From positions 62,001 to 126,000 of the forward strand of contig JALDRB010000004.1 in assembly GCA_031316155.1 (NCBI GenBank): a stretch of DNA of 64,000 nucleotides, read 5' to 3'. Positions 25,514 to 34,858 of the stretch are shown here, in pieces; the stretch's first letter is position 1, and each line of letters opens with the position of its first letter. The notes under the pieces were generated by a model, which ran no database searches, had not been told where the DNA came from, and saw only the letters and a program-made list of their open reading frames with translations. This DNA comes from Candidatus Scalindua sp. GTDB lineage: Bacteria > Planctomycetota > Brocadiia > Brocadiales > Scalinduaceae. A program made the position numbers and the translations under genes.

Positions 25514-26989
25514 TCAACGTAATCGGAGACGAGATTGTGCTTTTTTATAGAGCTCCAGGTATTTCTTCGCTGATATCTCCCATGAAAAATCTTCTGACAT
25601 TGCTTTTTGCATTAACTGACTCCACACTTCTTTGTTTGTAAATATATCCAATGCCTCTTTCATTTTTTCCAGAAATGCAGAGGTTTTATATTCAGTGAAC
25701 TTAAAACCATTCCCTGCTCCATTCTCTTGTTCGTAATCTTTTACCGTGTCATCAAGTCCTCCTGTTGCTCGTACTATGGGAATAGAGCCGTATCGTAAAC
25801 TGTAAATCTGATTCAATCCACAGGGTTCAAACCGAGAAGGCATTAAAAAGATATCAACCCCGGCTTCAATCTTATGGGCTAAAGGATTGTCATATGCTAT
25901 ACGCACGCCTATCCTTTCCGGATACCTGTAGGCAAAATTCTGAAAAAGCCTCTGGTATCTCTCTTCTCCCACACCAAGAAGAACAAAGCCGACATTAAAT
26001 GCCATTAACCGGTCTATAGTTTCTCCCAATAAATCAATACCTTTCTGTTCTGCCAGACGTGAGATTATGCCAAATAAAGGACGTTCCATAAGAGAAAGCG
26101 GCAATTTAAATTGAAGAAGGAGATCCTGTTTGCATAACATTTTCCCGGAGGTGTTATTTCTATTATAATTGGCAGTAATGAATGTATCGGTCTCAGGATT
26201 CCATTCGTTATAGTTAACACCATTTATTACACTAAAAAGAATATCCGCCCTCTCTTTCATAATGTTTTGCAGCCCGCAACCGTACTCCTCAGTTTGTATC
26301 TCTTCACTGTACTTCCGGCTTACGGTGTTAATAATATCCGAATAGATAATGCCAGCCTTCATAAAGTTTATTTTTCCATAATACTCAATGCCGGTATCAC
26401 AAAAAACACCTTCGGGGAGACAGGTCTTTTCGAATGTCTCTTTTTCAAATATCCCCTGATAGGCAATATTATGTATGGTATATACTGTTGCTGTTTGTGA
26501 AAAAAACTGATCATTTTTATACAATGTCTTCAAGTAAGCGGGGACCAAACCTGTCTGCCACTCGTTACAGTGGATAATATCTGGTTGAAAATTTACCCTT
26601 AAACAGAGTTCGAGTACGGCTCTGCAGAAGAAAATAAAGCGTTCGGCATTATCATGGTAGTCACCTTTGGAAGTACCGTAAAGACTTTCCCTATCATAGA
26701 ACGTATCATACGTTATGAAATAAACGGGAACATTTCCGTCCAGGAGAACTTGATTTATTTCCGCCTTCAGTATGCCGTCTTTAGAAGGAACCTCAAGAAC
26801 CTTTACAATAGTTTCATAGGGTAATCTCAGTTCCCGAACCATCCTGTAGAATGGCAGAACAATTCTTACATCACACCCCAACTTTTTGAGATACTTTGGT
26901 AGTGAACCGGATACGTCTGCCAGTCCTCCTGTCTTAGCAAAAGGAACAGCTTCGGGTGACACAAATAAAACCTTACAATCTATTTCCAT
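25514..26989 (-). CDS. glgA: Glycogen (starch) synthase, ADP-glucose type
   Basis: 491 residues, GT5 family. GlgA elongates alpha-1,4-glucan from ADP-glucose. The N-terminal KTGGLADVSGSLPKYL binds the donor. HCNEWQTGLVPAYL, YTIHNIAYQGIF, NGVNYNEWNPETD and the C-terminal PSRFEPCGLNQIYSLRYGSIPIVRATGGLDDTVKDY (in two short blocks around residues 380-420) are as expected. No glgC, glgB or glgP is adjacent. A 29-codon ORF ends inside its start region (ATGGAAATAG), suggesting translational coupling. Confidence 0.96.
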   Translation of the reverse strand: MEIDCKVLFVSPEAVPFAKTGGLADVSGSLPKYLKKLGCDVRIVLPFYRMVRELRLPYETIVKVLEVPSKDGILKAEINQVLLDGNVPVYFITYDTFYDRESLYGTSKGDYHDNAERFIFFCRAVLELCLRVNFQPDIIHCNEWQTGLVPAYLKTLYKNDQFFSQTATVYTIHNIAYQGIFEKETFEKTCLPEGVFCDTGIEYYGKINFMKAGIIYSDIINTVSRKYSEEIQTEEYGCGLQNIMKERADILFSVINGVNYNEWNPETDTFITANYNRNNTSGKMLCKQDLLLQFKLPLSLMERPLFGIISRLAEQKGIDLLGETIDRLMAFNVGFVLLGVGEERYQRLFQNFAYRYPERIGVRIAYDNPLAHKIEAGVDIFLMPSRFEPCGLNQIYSLRYGSIPIVRATGGLDDTVKDYEQENGAGNGFKFTEYKTSAFLEKMKEALDIFTNKEVWSQLMQKAMSEDFSWEISAKKYLELYKKAQSRLRLR

Positions 26990-27069
26990 GCTTCGTATTT
27001 CTTGGTCAAATAGGATTTCAATTCTTCAATTATATTTGCCTGGTTATTCTCGACTTTCCTTATTGTCAT
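26980..27069 (-). CDS. Micro-ORF overlapping the glgA start
   Basis: 29 residues starting MTIRKVENNQANIIEEL and ending KKYEAWK, with a helical, charged composition typical of real protein. Its TAG stop lies 7 bases into glgA, so the two frames overlap by 10 bp, an arrangement that usually indicates translational coupling. It has no strong Shine-Dalgarno (TTGGA only). It could be a leader peptide or the C-terminus of a decayed longer gene, since the frame continues upstream without ATG. Confidence 0.4.
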   Translation of the reverse strand: MTIRKVENNQANIIEELKSYLTKKYEAWK

Positions 27070-27307
27070 TCCAATTATGAAACTACACGGCAATAAACGG
27101 TTGTTTTGAAAAAACAAATGGTGCTTACGATGACAGCGCTGTTTACAAACCTTCTTCCGTTCATATACTTCACAATCCAGGGATTGAACGAGAATATCTT
27201 GCCATTATTTCTCTTTAGGTGAAACAGGAAACCTGCTTGATTTATTGATCGTAAAGACTTAATCTTTCGGCTTGAAATTCCTTAAGATATTGTATAGCAT
27301 TGTAAGT

Positions 27308-27610
27308 GTGAAAACAAAAAATACAATAATAATTATCTTAATTCCATTCTTATTTTTTGCCTGTTCTTCTTTAAAACACCCTGACAAACTATCGGACAAA
27401 GATCTGATTGATAAGTATTATGAAACAGATCTTAAACTTTATATGGTTAAACGCTCTTCCGGGAAAGGCTATGAAACGGGTTTAAGAACTTCAAATGGGA
27501 ATGTTGAAAATACCGAACATAACCGAGAAAGCCTAGAAAAGGTAGGCAAACTAGAAAAAAGATTAGAGATTATGAGGCAAGAGCTTTTAAAAAGGGGATA
27601 TATGCCTTAA
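27308..27610 (+). CDS. Small predicted lipoprotein
   Basis: 100 residues from GTG at 27308; a TTG at 27272 gives 112. The N-terminus is a short basic region, a hydrophobic stretch (TIIIILIPFLF) and a lipobox-like FFAC followed by SSLKHPDKLSDKD, so it should be lipid-anchored. The rest is charged, with a helical C-terminus (LEKVGKLEKRLEIMRQELLKRGYM). The spacing resembles small envelope lipoproteins of unknown function. No operon partner: glgA diverges and ahcY converges. I do not recognise a family. Confidence 0.65.
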   Translation: MKTKNTIIIILIPFLFFACSSLKHPDKLSDKDLIDKYYETDLKLYMVKRSSGKGYETGLRTSNGNVENTEHNRESLEKVGKLEKRLEIMRQELLKRGYMP

Positions 27611-27705
27611 TTGAAATTGCCGTAATTTATCAACTCCTGTTTGGTTCCGGCTTGCTCACGTTTGGTCTAAAAAAACAGATTTCTTTATCTGAAATTTTTA
27701 GCATG

Positions 27706-29112
27706 TTAGTACTTATAGTCTTTAGACTTAAATGGCCCTTCTATCGGCACATTAATATATTTAGCCTGTTTTTCGGTAAGTCGCGTAATCACGCCACCAA
27801 ATCCCTCAACCATATCTTTTGCAACTTCCTCGTCAAGTTTCTTAGGGAGAACCGTAACAGAAATATCTTCCGTTTTTGTATCTGCCCATTTTTTCTTGAA
27901 GAGGAACATCTGCGCCAGAACCTGATTGGAAAAAGACCCATCCATTATCCGCGACGGATGGCCAGTCGCATTACCAAGATTAACAAGACGCCCTTCGGAC
28001 AATAGAATCAAATGGTCGTTGAGATCACGGTTGCGATAAATCTTGTGCACCTGAGGTTTGACCTCTTCCCAATCGTAATTATCTCTTAAGAACCGAGTAT
28101 CTATTTCATTATCGAAATGGCCAATATTACAAACCACTGCTCCTGATTTTACCGTCATCAGCATTTGAGCGTCACAAACATTCAGGTTGCCCGTAGTGGT
28201 TACGATAAGATCTATCTTTTCAAGAAGGTCTTTATTAATGTCTTCAATCTTACCCGTATTTATCCCATCTTTATAAGGCGAAACCACTTCATACCCATCC
28301 ATACAAGCCTGCATAGCGCAAATAGGATCAATCTCTGAAATCTTTACGATCATCCCTTCCTGACGCAAACTTTGGGCTGACCCCTTACCAACATCGCCAT
28401 AACCGATAACGAGCGCTTTTTTCCCGGCACGAAGCATATCGGTTCCGCGTTTAATCCCGTCATTCAAGCTATGACGACAACCGTACTTATTGTCATTCTT
28501 GGATTTGGTAATGGAGTCGTTCACGTTGATAGCCGGGACTTTGAGGGTTCCCTTCTCAATCATTTCCAGCAGTCGATGCACGCCCGTTGTGGTTTCTTCG
28601 GTTATTCCATGTATCTGTTTCAGCATAGCAGGGTATTTTTCATGAACCATTAAGGTTAAATCACCTCCATCATCCAAAAGCATATTGGCATCCCAAGGCT
28701 TCCCATCTTTTAGGATTGTCTGCTCAATGCACCATTCTCCCTCTTCGTTGGTTTGCCCCTTCCAGGCGTAAACCGGAATTCCAGCAGCCGCCATAGCAGC
28801 AGCAGCATGGTCCTGTGTAGAAAAGATATTGCACGAAGACCAACGAACTTCAGCCCCTAAGGCCATCAAAGTTTCAATCAAAACAGCCGTTTGTATTGTC
28901 ATATGAATACAACCTATTATCTTGGCGCCGTGTAGCGGTTTGGTCGAACTGTATTTTGCCCGTAAGGCCATCAACGCCGGCATTTCAGTTTCCGCAATAG
29001 CGATCTCTTTTCTTCCCCACTCAGCTAAATTGATATCTGCTACCTTATAGTCTTCATTTTTCCCACTGCCTACCAAACTGAGTTCTGCTACATCACAGTT
29101 TTCTCTTGCCAT
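27706..29112 (-). CDS. ahcY: Adenosylhomocysteinase
   Basis: 468 residues. AhcY hydrolyses S-adenosylhomocysteine to adenosine and homocysteine, clearing the product of SAM-dependent methylation. The N-terminus has [21 protein letters not shown] and [18 protein letters not shown]. The NAD-binding Rossmann motif is [16 protein letters not shown], and [16 protein letters not shown] and [13 protein letters not shown] are typical. It ends SKDYKY (usual family ending HYRY). A strong AAGGAG precedes the ATG. No SAH riboswitch fold is recognised upstream. Confidence 0.97.
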   Translation of the reverse strand: MARENCDVAELSLVGSGKNEDYKVADINLAEWGRKEIAIAETEMPALMALRAKYSSTKPLHGAKIIGCIHMTIQTAVLIETLMALGAEVRWSSCNIFSTQDHAAAAMAAAGIPVYAWKGQTNEEGEWCIEQTILKDGKPWDANMLLDDGGDLTLMVHEKYPAMLKQIHGITEETTTGVHRLLEMIEKGTLKVPAINVNDSITKSKNDNKYGCRHSLNDGIKRGTDMLRAGKKALVIGYGDVGKGSAQSLRQEGMIVKISEIDPICAMQACMDGYEVVSPYKDGINTGKIEDINKDLLEKIDLIVTTTGNLNVCDAQMLMTVKSGAVVCNIGHFDNEIDTRFLRDNYDWEEVKPQVHKIYRNRDLNDHLILLSEGRLVNLGNATGHPSRIMDGSFSNQVLAQMFLFKKKWADTKTEDISVTVLPKKLDEEVAKDMVEGFGGVITRLTEKQAKYINVPIEGPFKSKDYKY

Positions 29113-29751
29113 AAAATACTCCTTGCATCAAAAAATGTTATCAAAAATATAATGTTGAATAAACCTGAATTGAGGGATTTTTAACAATACCGAATAAAAG
29201 AGTGATGAGTAAGGTTAAAGTTACCATCCCGACGCCCTAACAGGTAAAAATCGCTCGATTCAGGACAAAAAAAATAATCTTCCTTCTCCTGAAGAGAAAT
29301 GAAGAGAAAAACGACACAGATTATGCTATAATATATTTAAATAATAATATAAAACTTAAACTAAATGCAAAAAGATTTCAACTATTATTTTAAAGTGACC
29401 GATATTGCTTATGAAAGAGGAACGAATTTAGGGAAACGGACTTATATATTTGCTTCTTTATTTTGGTGTTTGCAGATTAAGGAGCTATTTGGGTAAGAAC
29501 TTGCCACAGCGTTGCCAGCGATAATACGGTGTAAAAAAAATGCCCCTATTAATCACGAGAAGAGATGTTGAAATCAGTGAGTATAAATAAATTAAAGGCT
29601 TAGAAGCAACGAAGAAAGTCTCTTCTCTTATGCGTAACCAAAAGAGAATATTAATAATTGACAATTAATTAAGAAAACATAGAATACCTGAACAAATAAT
29701 TGCGACGGTTAACGAGATTTCAGACAAAGAAAGCAGAAGGAACATCGTAAG
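29113..29751 (+). pseudogene. Long gene-free region with coding-like fragments interrupted by stops
   Basis: The left part should carry the ahcY promoter. On the plus strand a 43-codon ORF (29364-29495, MQKDFNYYFKVTDIAYERG) looks coding. Further on, one frame from ATG 29540 reads MPLLITRRDVEISEYK, stop, IKGLEATKKVSSLMRNQ, then ILIIDN, stop, LRKHRIPEQIIATVNEISD up to the start of the DHH gene. Two in-frame TAA codons break it, so it looks like a decayed gene. No family is recognised. Confidence 0.3.
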
Positions 29752-30747
29752 TTGAAAGCTTCAACTGTGACAAAGTATGTAAACGAGATACAAAACATCA
29801 TTAAACAATGTAACCAGATTCTCATTACAACACATATCCGGGTAGATGGGGACGCAGTTGGTTCAGAAGTAGCCTTATATCACGCACTGAGAAAAACGGG
29901 AAAATCGGTTAGTATAGTCAACAACTCACCGATTCCCCGAATTTTTGAATTTATCACACAGAATGTCAATATACACGTTTATCCCGAAATACCTAAAGAG
30001 AAAGCCGACGTAGTTTTTGTGCTGGACTGCCCTTCTATTGAAAGGCTTGGAAAAACACAGAAAATCATTTCGAACAACGCAACAATTATCAATATAGACC
30101 ACCACATCTCCAGTGAATATTTCGGTAATGTCAATTGGGTAGCGAGTGACGTATGTGCTACCGGCGAAATTATTCTGAACCTCTTGATCGAAATGGGCAT
30201 TGAAATTACACCGGATATAGCTACAGCCCTATATGTAGCTATCGTAACGGATACTGGAAGATTTATCCATAGCAACACAACACCGGAGGCTCTCAAAGCA
30301 GCAGCATTCTTGCTCGAACACGGGGCGAAACATTCAGAGATCTCCAAATTCATTTACAATGCGAACTCTTTTCATCAGATAAAATTGCACTCGCTTGCAC
30401 TCGACACCCTTAAGCTGCATTTGAAAAATCAAGTAGCTACCCTCTCGCTGACAAATAAAATGTTGGAAAAAACGAACGTCAATTCTATGGATACACATGA
30501 ATTTGCTGATATCCCGGTATCAATTGATAATGTTTCGGTCGGAGTACTGCTTCGTGAGATGTCACGGCCCAACCGGATCAAAGTAAGTCTGAGGAGCAGG
30601 AACGGATATGATGTAAATGTTGTTGCAAAAAAATTTGGTGGAGGAGGCCATAAGTATGCTGCTGGTTGCGAGGTAGATGGTACCATTGATGTCGTACAGC
30701 AACTCATCCTAGATGTATTAGAGAATATGCTGTTTAGAGAAAAATAA
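29752..30747 (+). CDS. nrnA: DHH/DHHA1 phosphoesterase, NrnA-like oligoribonuclease/pAp phosphatase
   Basis: 331 residues from a TTG with AAGG 11 bases upstream. DHH motifs: ITTHIRVDGDAVGSEVALYHAL, FVLDCPS, the signature IDHHIS (DHH), and a later DTGRF. The DHHA1 domain ends with the GGGGHKYAAGCEVDG-type motif (KKFGGGGHKYAAG). NrnA degrades short RNA (nanoRNA) and dephosphorylates pAp. In many bacteria it follows rbfA in the nusA-infB cluster; that context is missing and the upstream region contains only decayed sequence. Confidence 0.92.
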   Translation: MKASTVTKYVNEIQNIIKQCNQILITTHIRVDGDAVGSEVALYHALRKTGKSVSIVNNSPIPRIFEFITQNVNIHVYPEIPKEKADVVFVLDCPSIERLGKTQKIISNNATIINIDHHISSEYFGNVNWVASDVCATGEIILNLLIEMGIEITPDIATALYVAIVTDTGRFIHSNTTPEALKAAAFLLEHGAKHSEISKFIYNANSFHQIKLHSLALDTLKLHLKNQVATLSLTNKMLEKTNVNSMDTHEFADIPVSIDNVSVGVLLREMSRPNRIKVSLRSRNGYDVNVVAKKFGGGGHKYAAGCEVDGTIDVVQQLILDVLENMLFREK

Positions 30748-30802
30748 CGAATTTTCTTTTCAGCAAACTAAATGTTTTCGTGACCCATAAATAACATATA
30801 TT

Positions 30803-31489
30803 ATGTTAACGACTGATTTTTGCATCCGGTATATTGAATGGGGAGTACAGCACGCCCATTTCTGGGGTTTTCTGCTTATCCTGATATTTATGACCATAGA
30901 AAGTTCATTTATTCCCTTTCCGAGTGAAGTTGTCATGATTCCCGGAGGTTTTCTTGCATACCGGCATGAACTGTTTTTTTCATCGCCTATTACAGATTCG
31001 CTCATTGTTATTTTCTGTGGAGCAACGGGTTCTCTTTTGGGAGCCTCTATAAATTATTTTCTCTCTTTGAAGCTTGGCCGCCCCTTTTTATACAAATATG
31101 GGAAATATTTTTTTCTATCGGCTCCAACTATTGCTCGATCTGAAGAGATTTTCAACAGATATGGGGATATTACAACATTTGTCTGTCGCCTACTGCCTGC
31201 TATTCGCCAGCTTATATCAATTCCTGCCGGGCTTGCTCAAATGCCACTTTTACGTTTTATTTTTTTTACGTTTCTTGGGGCAGGTATCTGGTCGGCTATT
31301 CTTGTGCTCACCGGATACTATTTTGCATCTATCTCCAGTGACATGAGTTATACCGAACTGGTAATGAATGGCAAAAACGCTATTCGCCGCAATTACCCAT
31401 ACTTACTTCTTGGATTAGTAGTCATCATTATTGTATACATCAAGGTCCATCGTAAAATTATGGCATCACATACCTTAAAATCAAAGTAA
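30803..31489 (+). CDS. DedA-family membrane protein
   Basis: 228 residues with about five hydrophobic segments. Family features are SSFIPFPSEVVMIPGGFLA with the conserved Glu/Pro near the N-terminus, GSLLGASINYFLSLKLGRPFLYKYGKYFF, and RLLPAIRQLISIPAGLAQMPLLRF with the conserved Arg residues. DedA proteins are lipid-scramblase-like or undecaprenyl-phosphate flippases and support membrane homeostasis. Convergent with the AMMECR1 gene. No operon partner. Confidence 0.9.
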   Translation: MLTTDFCIRYIEWGVQHAHFWGFLLILIFMTIESSFIPFPSEVVMIPGGFLAYRHELFFSSPITDSLIVIFCGATGSLLGASINYFLSLKLGRPFLYKYGKYFFLSAPTIARSEEIFNRYGDITTFVCRLLPAIRQLISIPAGLAQMPLLRFIFFTFLGAGIWSAILVLTGYYFASISSDMSYTELVMNGKNAIRRNYPYLLLGLVVIIIVYIKVHRKIMASHTLKSK

Positions 31490-31554
31490 GTTGATAATTC
31501 AAAAAAAAGAGATAGAGAGAAACATGGCAAGAAATTTTTCATGGTGGCAACAGA

Positions 31555-32103
31555 TCATGAAATAATCTCAACCGTAAACACATAAACTTCAATCTCTTTA
31601 TCTCGCCACGCTTCTGGAGATAAACCCGCTTTCGCATGACAACATTGTGATAAAAACTCCTCTTTTGACCACCCTGTTTCCACAGCCACTTGGGGTAAAA
31701 AACAACCGTTTCTATGGCCTTTCCTAAGGTAAATTCCGTGCTTGCCCAGTTCAAAGTCAAGAGGATTCTCAATCCTTTTCAAAGGTGACAAAACAGAGAT
31801 TTCAATCATGAGGTCCTCTAATTCCGAAAGATGGATCCTGTTGTGCGCAAATCTCGTGTCATCTAATACCGCTGATACTGCCATCTCGGAAACCAGCTCC
31901 TTTAAGGAGGTATTTGAATCAAGCCTACCAATACAGCCTCTTAATTTCCCCTGAGTTCTCAATGTTACAAATACACCATGTTCTTGTTTAAGACCTAAAC
32001 CTCCTGATTGGAATTGTGTAACATCGACTGGTGTGCCTTGAATTGCAGATTCAACACTCTTTCTTGCGATAGCTAATAATAACTTCTTTTCTTCATTATT
32101 CAT
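31555..32103 (-). CDS. AMMECR1-domain protein (AmmeMemoRadiSam system protein A)
   Basis: 182 residues. The hallmark LRGCIGRLDS sits near residues 55-64, after GLKQEHGVFVTLRTQGK; DDTRFAHNRI, ISVLSPLKRIENPLDFELGKHGIYLRKGHRNGCFLPQVA (in separate short blocks) and WSKEEFLSQCCHKAGL-like CHAKAGL follow the family pattern. The function in bacteria is unknown, but AMMECR1, MEMO1 and a radical SAM protein are often encoded together. The MEMO1 homologue is immediately upstream on the same strand with a 274-bp gap. Confidence 0.9.
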   Translation of the reverse strand: MNNEEKKLLLAIARKSVESAIQGTPVDVTQFQSGGLGLKQEHGVFVTLRTQGKLRGCIGRLDSNTSLKELVSEMAVSAVLDDTRFAHNRIHLSELEDLMIEISVLSPLKRIENPLDFELGKHGIYLRKGHRNGCFLPQVAVETGWSKEEFLSQCCHAKAGLSPEAWRDKEIEVYVFTVEIIS

Positions 32104-32377
32104 GCGACCAAGGGTTCTTCGTATTAATTAAAAGAGGAATTTTGGAAAAGTTAGTCGGGTTGGTCTGACTTGAAAGTGTTTCTTCAGACGTGTTAATAAG
32201 TGCTATTATCGAGGAATACATCCGCCGCAAAGACAAAGAGCTCCATGCTGTCATCTTGCCAGACAAATACTGGTAATCCGGTTTTATTACAGAGATGTCA
32301 AAGGGTTTCTTCCCAGTTCCAACCTTAAGAAGAGATGGCTGCACATTTTCAGTCAACCTCTGGTTTTCTTCAATAAC

Positions 32378-33334
32378 TTATGGACTCTTCACTCCTCTGG
32401 TAAATACGATTGAAGCATAACTTACTGAATTCTCAAAATTCCCGATTTGATTGCCGGATGTATCGTAATGGAGTACCTTCCCTTCTGCATCACCGGGTAA
32501 GAGTTTTAACAGCAATGCAATTGGCATAAGCCCGCAAGCTGTCATCCTGGTAGCCTGCTTGTATCTGATCAAACCGTTAAGATCCCGTGCGAGAATACGT
32601 TCAAACGCTCCATAGTCAAGTTTCTTAATATTTTCCTCAATAGTACCATCATTGAATTTCGGAACATAGTCATAAGAGGGGCCATAATGAGTAAAATCGG
32701 AACTTACAACGATTAGGGTATCCTCGTTGATAAATGGTTTGATTTTCTCTGCAAGAAAATCTATTGTTTCGTTATTGAGCTTGCTTACAAGTATGGGGAC
32801 AAGCTTGAAACTGCTGAGGGTTTCCTGTAAGAAAGGCAGTTGTGTTTCAAGGGAGTGCTCTCTGAGGTGTGCATTTCTAAATGTTCCGATCATTGGTGGA
32901 TTATTGATAAGGTTGTTGCATACACCCTGGTCCAGTTTTATTAACCCTAATGGTGTTTTATAGTGAGTTACATCAAGTATTGAGGCTCCTATATATCTTG
33001 AATAATGGCTGGGTGCAATTACGATTACTCTTTTATAGTTGTAGCCCTTAATAGCTTGATACCCATAAGCTGCAACTGCCCCTGAATACTGGTATCCCGC
33101 ATGCGGTGAGATTATGGCTATTGGTTTGCTGTTAACGCTCTTGGTAGGCGCCTTATTCAAGAGATCATTTACCTGTCTTCTGAGTTCACCTGCAGTGCCA
33201 GCATAAAACCTTCCGGCTACGACAGGTTCACGGATACTCTGTTCCTGTTCGGCTTGAACTGTTTTTGCTAGAAACATCAATGAGGATACCAGACAGACGA
33301 GTAAGAGAAAAAGTAGTTTTGGATATTTACGCAT
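32378..33334 (-). CDS. MEMO1-family protein with signal peptide (AmmeMemoRadiSam system protein B)
   Basis: 318 residues. The first 28 form a signal peptide (KLLFLLLVCLVSSLMFLAKTVQA), so this MEMO1 homologue is exported, less common than the cytoplasmic form. Family motifs: REPVVAGRFYAG, ISPHAGYQYSGAVAAYGYQAI (metal-binding His), VIAPSHYSRY, AHLREHSLETQLPFLQ, VVSSDFTHYGPSYDY and MTACGLMPIALLL. MEMO1 is related to class III extradiol dioxygenases and binds metal, but its bacterial reaction is unknown. It pairs with the AMMECR1 gene downstream. Confidence 0.92.
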   Translation of the reverse strand: MRKYPKLLFLLLVCLVSSLMFLAKTVQAEQEQSIREPVVAGRFYAGTAGELRRQVNDLLNKAPTKSVNSKPIAIISPHAGYQYSGAVAAYGYQAIKGYNYKRVIVIAPSHYSRYIGASILDVTHYKTPLGLIKLDQGVCNNLINNPPMIGTFRNAHLREHSLETQLPFLQETLSSFKLVPILVSKLNNETIDFLAEKIKPFINEDTLIVVSSDFTHYGPSYDYVPKFNDGTIEENIKKLDYGAFERILARDLNGLIRYKQATRMTACGLMPIALLLKLLPGDAEGKVLHYDTSGNQIGNFENSVSYASIVFTRGVKSP

Positions 33335-33443
33335 GGTTCTGACCCCTTATCTCAGATATTTAATTCCAACATCTTCTTGTTTGACGAATTCCATTTAATA
33401 ATAGTAAACCGAAACATCAGATCATTTACTTGAAATAAGAAAA

Positions 33444-34628
33444 TTAACTTTTGCTCATGAGCTTCGGTTTATATATACAGTACGGTTCTTCCGCCATGTA
33501 ATCTCCCGTATCATAAAATGCACGGGCCCTGCATCCCTCGCAAACCTTTTTATATTCGCATTCTCCGCATTTCCCACCCAACAGATCCGTATTTCTCAAT
33601 TTCATGAAAACGGGAGAATCCTTCCATATTTCTTTAAATGGTTGTTTTTTGACGTGTCCGGCATTTACCGGTAAGTAACCACATGGGAATACTTCACCCT
33701 TGTGTGAAACAAAACAGACACCCGTTCCTGCCAGGCACCCCTTTGTCATAGCTGCCATCCCGTGTGTTTTCGGGGTAATAGTTATACCCTCTTCTTTGGC
33801 CCGTTGCCGCATTATCCTGAAATAGTGAGGAGAACAGGTGGCCTTCGTCTGTATTTTCGCATCTTTTGATAAATCATAGAACTCATTAAGGATGTATTCA
33901 TATTTTTCAGGTTCCAGCATCTGATCATCGGCTATTTCAACACCGCATCCAACCGGCACAAGCATAAATATGTGAATGGCTACCGCACCAAGATTTACGG
34001 CAAGGTTATAGAGATCATGAAGTTGATTTTCGTTGTGTTTCGCTATTGTGCAGTTGACTTGCATACTCATGCCTGCGTTTTTCAGATGATTGAAACCTTG
34101 AATAGCACTCTCAAAAGAACCCTTCAGTTTTCTAAAACTGTCATGGGTTTCGGCATCCGCTCCGTCTAAACTGATTGAAACCCTGGACACCCCGGCGTCA
34201 ACAATTTTTTTTGCCATAGCCTCATCAACCAATGTACCGTTTGTAGCCAAAGCCACCGTTAAACCTTTTTTTACAGCATATTTCGCAATATCAAATATGT
34301 CAGGGCGAAAGAGCGGCTCCCCGCCGCTTAAAACAAGAATTGGCTTGCCAGCTTCGACCAGCGCGTCAATGAATTCATAAGATTCTTGCGTTGTCAAATC
34401 ATCTTTTGCCAATTGAGTACTTACATCCAACCTTCTGCAATGTATACATTCCAAATTGCAACCGGCAGTTGTTTCCCAGAATACCAGGCGCAGCTGATTT
34501 TGTACATTTTTCATATATTGGTGAGAGGCCTTTGCATGATCCTGGTCTTTTATCTTTGCATAAACATCCTTTATTGTTCCTTCGTCCATGTTAGGATGGC
34601 CCGAGTTCTTTTCTTGTGTACTTTCCAT
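33444..34628 (-). CDS. ahbD: Radical SAM/SPASM protein of the AhbC/AhbD/NirJ heme-biosynthesis family, most like AhbD
   Basis: 394 residues. The radical SAM cluster motif is CNLECIHC near residue 58 (CxxxCxxC), with LVLSGGEPLFRPD and ATNGTLVDE next. The C-terminal SPASM region is rich in Cys: KGCLAGTGVCFVSHKG, FPCGYLPVNAGH, GGKCGECEYKKVCEGCRARA and EEPYCIY. This pattern is that of siroheme-dependent heme enzymes; AhbD makes heme b from Fe-coproporphyrin III by decarboxylation, and AhbC removes acetate groups from didecarboxysiroheme. I favour AhbD by memory of the SPASM sequence but cannot exclude AhbC or NirJ. No other ahb gene is nearby. Divergent from cimA. Confidence 0.7.
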   Translation of the reverse strand: MESTQEKNSGHPNMDEGTIKDVYAKIKDQDHAKASHQYMKNVQNQLRLVFWETTAGCNLECIHCRRLDVSTQLAKDDLTTQESYEFIDALVEAGKPILVLSGGEPLFRPDIFDIAKYAVKKGLTVALATNGTLVDEAMAKKIVDAGVSRVSISLDGADAETHDSFRKLKGSFESAIQGFNHLKNAGMSMQVNCTIAKHNENQLHDLYNLAVNLGAVAIHIFMLVPVGCGVEIADDQMLEPEKYEYILNEFYDLSKDAKIQTKATCSPHYFRIMRQRAKEEGITITPKTHGMAAMTKGCLAGTGVCFVSHKGEVFPCGYLPVNAGHVKKQPFKEIWKDSPVFMKLRNTDLLGGKCGECEYKKVCEGCRARAFYDTGDYMAEEPYCIYKPKLMSKS

Positions 34629-34858
34629 CTCATTCCCTCATATAAGTTAAATAATTATATTCAAAATTAGTATGATTTTACCCTTATTTCATATAAATTG
34701 AAATACAAAAATATTTTAGTACATTTTTAATTGCTTTTACTCGCAAGTAGCTTTATCATTACTTTGTAAACAAGTTTCACAATCTGGAGTACTTTCTATC
34801 CATTTTTTAATTTATCATAATCCGCACGTTGCAAAGAGATTTTTAAATCTAGAGATAC

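Noticed and set aside
29113-29340. SAH riboswitch upstream of ahcY
   Set aside because: No recognisable SAH-aptamer consensus; the leader is short and A/T rich.
32096-32356. 86-codon minus-strand frame between the MEMO1 and AMMECR1 genes
   Set aside because: Orientation and overlap with AMMECR1 fit a third operon gene, but composition is Ser/Thr-rich without motif and there is no Shine-Dalgarno; treated as spacer.
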